From NCBI GenBank assembly GCA_000016765.1, contig CP000699.1, positions 4,095,501 through 4,159,500 on the forward strand: DNA of 64,000 nt, given 5' to 3'. The notes under the pieces were generated by a model. It was not told where the DNA came from. It was given only the letters and a program-made list of their open reading frames with translations, and ran no database searches. Both the position numbers and the translations under genes were made by a program. The DNA comes from Rhizorhabdus wittichii RW1. GTDB taxonomy: Bacteria; Pseudomonadota; Alphaproteobacteria; Sphingomonadales; Sphingomonadaceae. Every line of letters begins with the position of its first letter. Within the stretch, counting starts at the first letter, position 1. This document shows, one piece after another, positions 59,150 to 64,000 of the stretch.

Positions 59150-60091
59150 CTAGGGCTTGGTCCCGTAACCGGCAAGTATGCGCTTCGCCTCGGCGCAGTC
59201 CTTGTCCATCTGCGCGGTCAGCGCCTCGAGGCTGTCGAACTTCGCCTCCGGGCGGATATAGGCGATCATCTCGACCTCGATGCACTGGTCGTAGAGGCTT
59301 TCCGCGAAGTCGAAGAAATAGGCCTCGAGCAGCTCCTTGGGCGGATCGAAGGTCGGCCGGACGCCGAGATTGGCCGCGCCGTCGAGCACCCGCCCGTCGG
59401 GCAGCCGCCCGCGCACCGCGTAGATGCCGTATTTCGGGCGGAGGTAGCGGCCCATCGCGATGTTGGCGGTCGGGAAGCCGATGGTGCGGCCCAGCTTGTC
59501 GCCATGCTGGACCTTGCCCTGGATGCGGAACGGGCGGGTCAGCAGCCGCGCCGCCTCGACCGGGTCGCCGGCGACCAGCGCCTCGCGGATGCGGCTCGAC
59601 GAGACCGGGCCGCCTTCATCGCTGACCGGTCCGATCGCCTGCGCGGTCAGCCCGTGGGCGCCGCCGATCTCGGCCAGCACGCGGACATTGCCGGCGCGGC
59701 CCTTGCCGAAGGTGAAGTCCTCGCCGGTGACGACATGGGCGGCGCCCGCGCGGCCGATCAGCCAGTCGGTGACGAAGTCGGGGGCGGAGACGCTGGCGAG
59801 CTGCCGGTTGAACTCGAACACCAGCATCGCGTCCGCGCCGGCCTGTTCGAACAGCGCGGCGCGCTGGTCGAGCGAGGTCAGCCGGAAGGGCGGCGCATCG
59901 GGGTGGAAGAAGCGGACCGGGTGCGGATCGAAGCTGGCGACGAGCACCGGGCGCCCGGTCGCGCGGCCATGCGCCACCGCCGCGCCGACGACCGCCTGAT
60001 GCCCCCTATGGAAGCCGTCGAAATTCCCCAACGCCACCACGCTTCCGCGCAGATGCTCGGGAAGCGGGCGGTCGCACGTCAGCCGATCCAT
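59150..60091 (-). CDS. ribF: Bifunctional riboflavin kinase / FAD synthetase
   Basis: 313 residues. The N-terminal FAD synthetase has ALGNFDGFHRGHQAVV near 21-36 and the SSSRIREAL motif near 165; the C-terminal riboflavin kinase has GKVQHGDKLGRTIGFPTANI near 190-210. It converts riboflavin to FMN and FAD. It precedes ileS by 62 bases. With ribA at 62714 and the RibB-like gene at 43775, three flavin genes are in the window. Confidence 0.97.
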   Translation of the reverse strand: MDRLTCDRPLPEHLRGSVVALGNFDGFHRGHQAVVGAAVAHGRATGRPVLVASFDPHPVRFFHPDAPPFRLTSLDQRAALFEQAGADAMLVFEFNRQLASVSAPDFVTDWLIGRAGAAHVVTGEDFTFGKGRAGNVRVLAEIGGAHGLTAQAIGPVSDEGGPVSSSRIREALVAGDPVEAARLLTRPFRIQGKVQHGDKLGRTIGFPTANIAMGRYLRPKYGIYAVRGRLPDGRVLDGAANLGVRPTFDPPKELLEAYFFDFAESLYDQCIEVEMIAYIRPEAKFDSLEALTAQMDKDCAEAKRILAGYGTKP

Positions 60092-60184
60092 GGGGGCGCT
60101 ATAGAAAGTGCGGCGGCTTCACGCAATTAGCGGACGGGGCGATCGGCGATAATCCGGATATCGGGCAACGCCGCAACATTTCCC

Positions 60185-60285
60185 GACGTCGCCCCTGCGA
60201 AGGCAGGGGTCCATGTCTCTCACCAGCCAGAAGACATCTGAGAAGGCAACAGACATGGATGCCAGCCTCCGCTGGCATGACGGGA
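60185..60285. repeat. Inverted pair of GTCATGCCAGCGGAGGCTGG-like repeats
   Basis: The left unit, CGTCGCCCCTGCGAAGGCAG followed by GGGTCCATG (60189-60215 region), and the right unit, ATGGATGCCAGCCTCCGCTG followed by GCATGACG (about 60253-60282), are inverted relatives of the repeats at 55157-55279. They fill most of the 207-base gap between ribF and folA. Confidence 0.6.
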
Positions 60286-60298
60286 ATGGGGAAGGGCG

Positions 60299-60787
60299 CT
60301 ACCGCCGCCGCAGCGTGACGAAGGCGAAGGCGGGCTTCCCGTCCGCCGCCGGATGCGCCTCGCGGGCGTCCTCGCGCCAGACGGCGGGGTCGAAGGCGGG
60401 GACGACGGTGTCGCCCTCGGGCGCGTCGTCGACCTCGGTCAGCTCGATCCGGTCGGCGCGCGGCAGCAACAGAGCGTAGATCTCGGCGCCGCCGACCACG
60501 GACAGGCGGTCGGCATCGGCCAGCGCGACCGCGGCGTCGACGCTGTGCGTCACCTCGGCGCCCTCGGCGCGCCAGTCGCGATCGCGGGTCAGGACGATGT
60601 GGCGGCGGCCGGGCAGCAGGCCGGGAAGGCTCTCGAAGGTCTTGCGCCCCATCAGCATCGGCGCGCCCTGGGTCAGCGCCTTGAAATGCCTGAGGTCGGC
60701 CGGGATGCGCCACGGCAGGTCGCCGTCGCGGCCGATCACCCCGTTGCGCGCGCGGGCGAGGACGAAGACGATTTCGGGCCGGCTCAC
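60299..60787 (-). CDS. folA: Dihydrofolate reductase
   Basis: 162 residues. Family features are IVFVLARARNGVIGRDGDLPWRIPADLRHFK at the N-terminus with the catalytic Asp after LPWRIPA, then LMGRKTFESLPG, the RHIVLTR segment and VVGGAEIYALLLP. It reduces dihydrofolate using NADPH. The start is a GTG at 60787 overlapping the thyA stop, giving coupled thyA-folA, the classic pair where ThyA produces the dihydrofolate that FolA recycles. Confidence 0.96.
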   Translation of the reverse strand: MSRPEIVFVLARARNGVIGRDGDLPWRIPADLRHFKALTQGAPMLMGRKTFESLPGLLPGRRHIVLTRDRDWRAEGAEVTHSVDAAVALADADRLSVVGGAEIYALLLPRADRIELTEVDDAPEGDTVVPAFDPAVWREDAREAHPAADGKPAFAFVTLRRR

Positions 60788-61710
60788 ACCGCCACCTCGG
60801 CCTTGATGTGCGGGTGCGGGTCGTAGCCCTCGATCACGAAGTCGTCGAGCGCATAGGAGAACATGTCCGCCGGCTTGCGGGCCAGGCTGAGCCGGGGGAA
60901 GGGGCGTGGGGAGCGGGAGAGCTGCTCCTCGACCAGATGGCCGTGGTTCGAATAGACATGGGTGTCGGCGCCCATCCACACAAGCTCGCCCGGCTCCAGG
61001 TCGGCCTGCTGCGCGAGCATGCGGATTAGCACCGCCGCCTCGAAGATGTTGAACGGGAAGCCGAGGCCGAGGTCGCACGAGCGCTGGTAGAGGATGCCCG
61101 ACAGCCGCCCGCCCGCGACATGATATTGATAGGTCATGTGGCACGGCGGCAGCGCCATCCCCGGCAGCTCGGGCACGTTCCAGCCGGTGAAGATCAGCCG
61201 CCGCGAGCTGGGGTTGGCGCGCAGCATCCCGACCAGCTCGGCGATCTGGTTGACGCCTTTCTCCTCGCGCCGGAACAGCCCGTCGCCGGCCGGGGTGTAG
61301 CGCGGCCAGTCGACCCATTGCTTGCCGTAGACCGGGCCGAGGTCGCCCCACTCGGCGGCGAAGGCAGGGTCGTCGACGATCCGCCGCTCGAACGCGTCGC
61401 GGTCGATCGCCTCGCCGGTCGCCTTGCGATATTTGTCGAGCGGCCAGTCGGTCCAGATATGGACGTTCTGCATCACCAGCGGACGGATGTTGGTGTCGCC
61501 CGACAGGAACCAGATCAGCTCCTTGATAGCCGACTTCCAGAAGATCTTCTTGGTGGTGATCAGCGGCACCGTGCCGTCCGACAGGTCGAACCGCATCGTC
61601 ACCCCGAACAGCGACTTGGTCCCCACCCCGGTCCGGTCGACCCGCTCGTCGCCGCCATACCAGGCGCGCGCCATGGCATCGAGATATTGCTGTTCGGGAT
61701 GTTCGGTCAT
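60784..61710 (-). CDS. thyA: Thymidylate synthase
   Basis: 308 residues. The catalytic Cys is in ALPPCHMTYQYHV near 190, followed by QRSCDLGLGFPFNI, which binds dUMP, and VHIWTDWPLDKY near 75. It methylates dUMP to dTMP with methylene-tetrahydrofolate. The ATG at 61710 leads the thyA-folA unit. The gap upstream is filled by a palindromic composite repeat. Confidence 0.98.
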   Translation of the reverse strand: MTEHPEQQYLDAMARAWYGGDERVDRTGVGTKSLFGVTMRFDLSDGTVPLITTKKIFWKSAIKELIWFLSGDTNIRPLVMQNVHIWTDWPLDKYRKATGEAIDRDAFERRIVDDPAFAAEWGDLGPVYGKQWVDWPRYTPAGDGLFRREEKGVNQIAELVGMLRANPSSRRLIFTGWNVPELPGMALPPCHMTYQYHVAGGRLSGILYQRSCDLGLGFPFNIFEAAVLIRMLAQQADLEPGELVWMGADTHVYSNHGHLVEEQLSRSPRPFPRLSLARKPADMFSYALDDFVIEGYDPHPHIKAEVAV

Positions 61711-61730
61711 GGCGGAGGGGGTAGCCGCTT

Positions 61731-61879
61731 ACCCCCCTCCCTTTCAAGGGAGGGGTAGGGGGTGGGTGGCGAGCGTAGCGAGCCTCCCCGATCGTCCCGC
61801 GGAACTCCGCCAAGGGGCATCGAGCCCCTTGGCTCCGTCACCCACCCCCAGCCCCTCCCTTGAAGGGAGGGGGATTTTT
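61731..61879. repeat. Composite palindromic element with CCCTCCC hairpins at both ends
   Basis: Left unit 61734-61755 (CCCCTCCCTT...AAGGGAGGGG) is followed by TAGGGGGTGGGTG. Right unit 61839-61850 (CACCCACCCCCA) is followed by another CCCCTCCCTT...AAGGGAGGGG (61852-61872). The two halves pair with each other as one long hairpin, and the centre holds GCCAAGGGGC-ATCGA-GCCCCTTGGC (61809-61833). The right end runs into ATTTTT. It looks like a small non-coding repeat unit of about 145 bases between thyA and xthA. Confidence 0.7.
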
Positions 61880-61925
61880 CTGCCCCACTTCCTTTCGGCC
61901 CGCCCGCTCGCTACATCGCCCGCCT

Positions 61926-62717
61926 ATGGCAAAGCTCAAGATCGCGTCCTGGAACATCAACTCGGTCCGCGCCCGCATCGATATCGTCAGGCAGTTCCTC
62001 GAGGAGCAGCAGATCGACATCCTCTGCCTGCAGGAGACCAAGGTCCGCGACGACACCTTCCCGTTCGGGATGTTCCGCGATCTCGGCTATGATCATTTCG
62101 AGATCAACGGCCAGCCGATGCACCATGGCGTCGCGATCATCTCGAAGCTGCCGCTGCATGACCATGGCCGGCACGACTGGCAGGACAATGGCGAGGCGCG
62201 CCATGTCGGGGTGCGGCTCGATTGCGGCATCCGGCTGGAGAATGTCTATGTGCCCGCGGGCGGCGACATCGCCGATCGCGAGGTCAATCCGAAGTTCGGG
62301 CAGAAGCTCGACTTCCTCGGCCGCATGATCCGCTGGTCGGAGGAGCTCAGGGAGCCGACGCTGCTGGTCGGCGACTTCAACATCGCCCCGCTCGAATGCG
62401 ACGTGTGGAGCCACAAGCAGCTGCTCGACGTCGTCAGCCACACGCCGATCGAGGTCGAGACGCTCGGCCGGCTCCAGGCGAGCCACGACTGGGTCGACCT
62501 CGGCCGCAGCTTCGTGCCGCCGCCGGCGCGGCTCTACACCTGGTGGAGCTATCGCGCGCAGGACTGGGCGGCGTCCGATCGCGGCCGGCGGCTCGACCAT
62601 ATGTGGGCCAGCCCCGAGGTCGCGAAGCTCGCCACCAACCATTATGTCTGCGAGCCGTGCCGGTCGTGGATCAGGCCGTCCGACCATATCCCCCTGATCA
62701 CCGAGCTCGACGTGTGA
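61926..62717 (+). CDS. xthA: Exodeoxyribonuclease III
   Basis: 263 residues. Motifs of the ExoIII/AP-endonuclease family are [13 protein letters not shown] at the start, CLQETKV near 39-45, LVGDFNIAP near 155-163, RRLDHMWAS near 225 and the final [11 protein letters not shown]. It repairs abasic sites and degrades DNA 3'-5'. The ATG at 61926 matches the family start; the open frame upstream runs through the repeat. Its stop overlaps the ribA start. Confidence 0.97.
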   Translation: MAKLKIASWNINSVRARIDIVRQFLEEQQIDILCLQETKVRDDTFPFGMFRDLGYDHFEINGQPMHHGVAIISKLPLHDHGRHDWQDNGEARHVGVRLDCGIRLENVYVPAGGDIADREVNPKFGQKLDFLGRMIRWSEELREPTLLVGDFNIAPLECDVWSHKQLLDVVSHTPIEVETLGRLQASHDWVDLGRSFVPPPARLYTWWSYRAQDWAASDRGRRLDHMWASPEVAKLATNHYVCEPCRSWIRPSDHIPLITELDV

Positions 62718-63775
62718 GCGGCGCGCGGACGGCGGCGCGCGCGATCGACGCGCTCAAGCGGGGCTGGCCGGTCGCGGTGACGGCGGGCGACGGGCGGCTG
62801 GTCGTGCTCGCGATCGAGACCGCCAACGACGTGACCCTCGCCGATTTCGACGGCTCGGCTCCCGCCGACGTGCTGCTGTCGGCGGCGCGCGCGGTGACCC
62901 TCAACCTCGCCAACCAGCGCGAGGCGGCGAGCCCGGCCTGCCCGGCGCTGGTCGAGCGGGTGCCGTGGATCGACCTGCCGACCGCCGTCGCGCTCGCCGA
63001 TCCGGTGCGCGACCTGGCGACGCCGCTCAAGGGGCCGTTCCGCGCTAAGGCGGTCGCGGCGCCGCAGGCCGCCGCCGCGGCGCTGCGTCTCGCCCGGCTC
63101 TCCGGGCTGCTGCCGGCGCTGTTCGTCCGCGCCGACGGCCCGGTCGAGGCCGAGGTCGCGGCGGACGCGCTCGACGATTATGAGGACCCGGCGCATCTCG
63201 TCATCGCCTCGCAGGCGCGGCTGCCGGTCGCGGTCAGCGAGAAGGCCGAGATCGTCGCCTTCCGCCATGTCGCCGACGCCGCCGAGCATGTCGCGCTGAT
63301 CATCGGCACGCCGGACGGCACCCCGCCGCTGGTCCGGCTGCACAGCGAATGCCTGACCGGCGACGTGCTCGGATCGCTCAAATGCGATTGCGGGCCGCAG
63401 CTCGCGGGCGCGCTGACCGCGATGACCCAGGCGAACTGGGGCATATTGCTCTACCTGCGCCAGGAAGGGCGCGGCATCGGCCTGATCAACAAGCTGCGCG
63501 CCTATGCCTTGCAGGACCAGGGCTTCGACACGGTCGACGCCAATCTCCGCCTCGGCTTCGGCGTCGACGAGCGCGACTTCCGGGTGGCGGCGCGGATGCT
63601 GTCGCTGCTCGGCCAGGCCGAGGTGCGGCTGATGACCAACAATCCGCAGAAGGTCGAGGGGCTCGAGGCGGCCGGCATCCGCGTCGCCGAGCGGGTGCCG
63701 CACCGGATGGGCGAGAACCCGCACAACAGCGCCTATCTGGCGACCAAGCGCGACCGCACCGGCCACAAGCTGTGA
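62714..63775 (+). CDS. ribA: GTP cyclohydrolase II with N-terminal extension
   Basis: 353 residues. The C-terminal ~190 carry the complete enzyme motifs: [21 protein letters not shown] near 205-225 with all three zinc cysteines, [16 protein letters not shown] near 254-269 and [11 protein letters not shown] near 303. It opens GTP in riboflavin synthesis. The N-terminal ~150 residues are Ala-rich and look like a remnant of a DHBP-synthase-like domain without DSEDRENEGD. The start is a GTG at 62714 overlapping the xthA stop. Confidence 0.93.
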   Translation: MSGARTAARAIDALKRGWPVAVTAGDGRLVVLAIETANDVTLADFDGSAPADVLLSAARAVTLNLANQREAASPACPALVERVPWIDLPTAVALADPVRDLATPLKGPFRAKAVAAPQAAAAALRLARLSGLLPALFVRADGPVEAEVAADALDDYEDPAHLVIASQARLPVAVSEKAEIVAFRHVADAAEHVALIIGTPDGTPPLVRLHSECLTGDVLGSLKCDCGPQLAGALTAMTQANWGILLYLRQEGRGIGLINKLRAYALQDQGFDTVDANLRLGFGVDERDFRVAARMLSLLGQAEVRLMTNNPQKVEGLEAAGIRVAERVPHRMGENPHNSAYLATKRDRTGHKL

Positions 63776-64000
63776 GCGGCGTCCGCGTCGATAGCGCGGC
63801 GCTGACCCTCATCGGGCCCGACGGACGGACGATCCCCTGCGCGATCGGCCGTTCGGGCGCCTGCCCGGCCGGGGAGAAGCGCGAAGGCGACGGCAGGACG
63901 CCGCTCGGCCGCTGGCCGATCCGAACCGTGCTGTTCCGCCCTGGCCATGCGGCGCCGCCCGCCGGGATGACGCTGCCGTGGCGCTGGGTACGGCCCGACG
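63772..64000 (+). CDS. L,D-transpeptidase (YkuD) family protein, N-terminal part
   Basis: The gene runs off the right edge; 76 residues are visible from the GTG at 63772, which overlaps the ribA stop (GTGA). The sequence has [35 protein letters not shown], with GDGRTPxGxW typical of the YkuD-type (ErfK-like) domain start. The catalytic Cys region is not in the window, so activity cannot be confirmed. No signal peptide is visible at this start. Confidence 0.75.
   Translation, partial: MSGVRVDSAALTLIGPDGRTIPCAIGRSGACPAGEKREGDGRTPLGRWPIRTVLFRPGHAAPPAGMTLPWRWVRPD

Noticed and set aside
61852-61879. A dedicated transcription terminator upstream of xthA
   Set aside because: Although it ends in ATTTTT, it is part of a symmetric repeat lying between divergent genes, with no transcript expected to arrive from the left.

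Overview
The window looks like chromosome from a GC-rich alphaproteobacterium of the sphingomonad group. The signs are the number of TonB-dependent receptors (three), the gene order ribF-ileS-lspA-bamF, many GTG starts, a TorF-type porin, and short GC-rich palindromic repeats of sphingomonad style. This is my reading of families and gene order; no database search was possible.

Region 1 (1-19736) reads as the end of an integrative element. A tyrosine integrase (18243-19511) lies next to a 3'-terminal fragment of a tRNA-Gly(GCC) gene (19691-19736). A truncated tRNA copy always has the inserted element on its 5' side, so the element should extend leftward, past the window start, to an intact tRNA-Gly. 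Its cargo is a respiratory, redox and metal kit. On the minus strand are cytochrome bd oxidase cydA-cydB-cydX followed by a TlpA-like thioredoxin and Dps. Divergent from these are cydD-cydC. Next come a ClC-type channel, a peroxiredoxin/ArsR pair and thioredoxin TrxC. A second peroxiredoxin follows with persulfide dioxygenase, a TauE/SafE exporter, a methyltransferase and a small protein. Last is a copper-uptake operon (DUF2946 protein, OprC/NosA-like receptor, TonB).

Region 2 (19.9-43.7 kb) is a large catabolic cluster for an unidentified, probably nitrogen-containing, organic compound. It holds two TonB receptors, two YtcJ-like amidohydrolases (one exported, one cytosolic), a CobW-type metallochaperone and an amino-acid-type permease. 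It also holds an aldehyde dehydrogenase, a Tat-exported flavin oxidase, a SnoaL-dihaem cytochrome c fusion, a DAO-type oxidase, RidA, an ornithine-cyclodeaminase-like protein, three more SnoaL-like proteins, an SDR, an acyl-CoA-ligase-like protein and one LysR regulator. Five promoter regions share a 17-bp palindrome GTTGC-N7-GCAAC, 75-103 bases before the start codons. It contains a LysR-style T-N11-A core, so the cluster looks like one undescribed LysR regulon.

Region 3 (43.7-55.1 kb) has a RibBA-like protein with a decayed cyclohydrolase half, an isopenicillin-N-synthase-type dioxygenase, an S10 peptidase, QueF, a mercaptopyruvate sulfurtransferase with a cystathionine-lyase-type enzyme, a TorF-type porin, and an Opp-type ABC importer without a binding protein.

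Region 4 (55.2-64 kb) is core housekeeping: bamF, lspA, ileS, ribF, folA, thyA, xthA, ribA and the start of an L,D-transpeptidase gene, separated by palindromic intergenic repeats.
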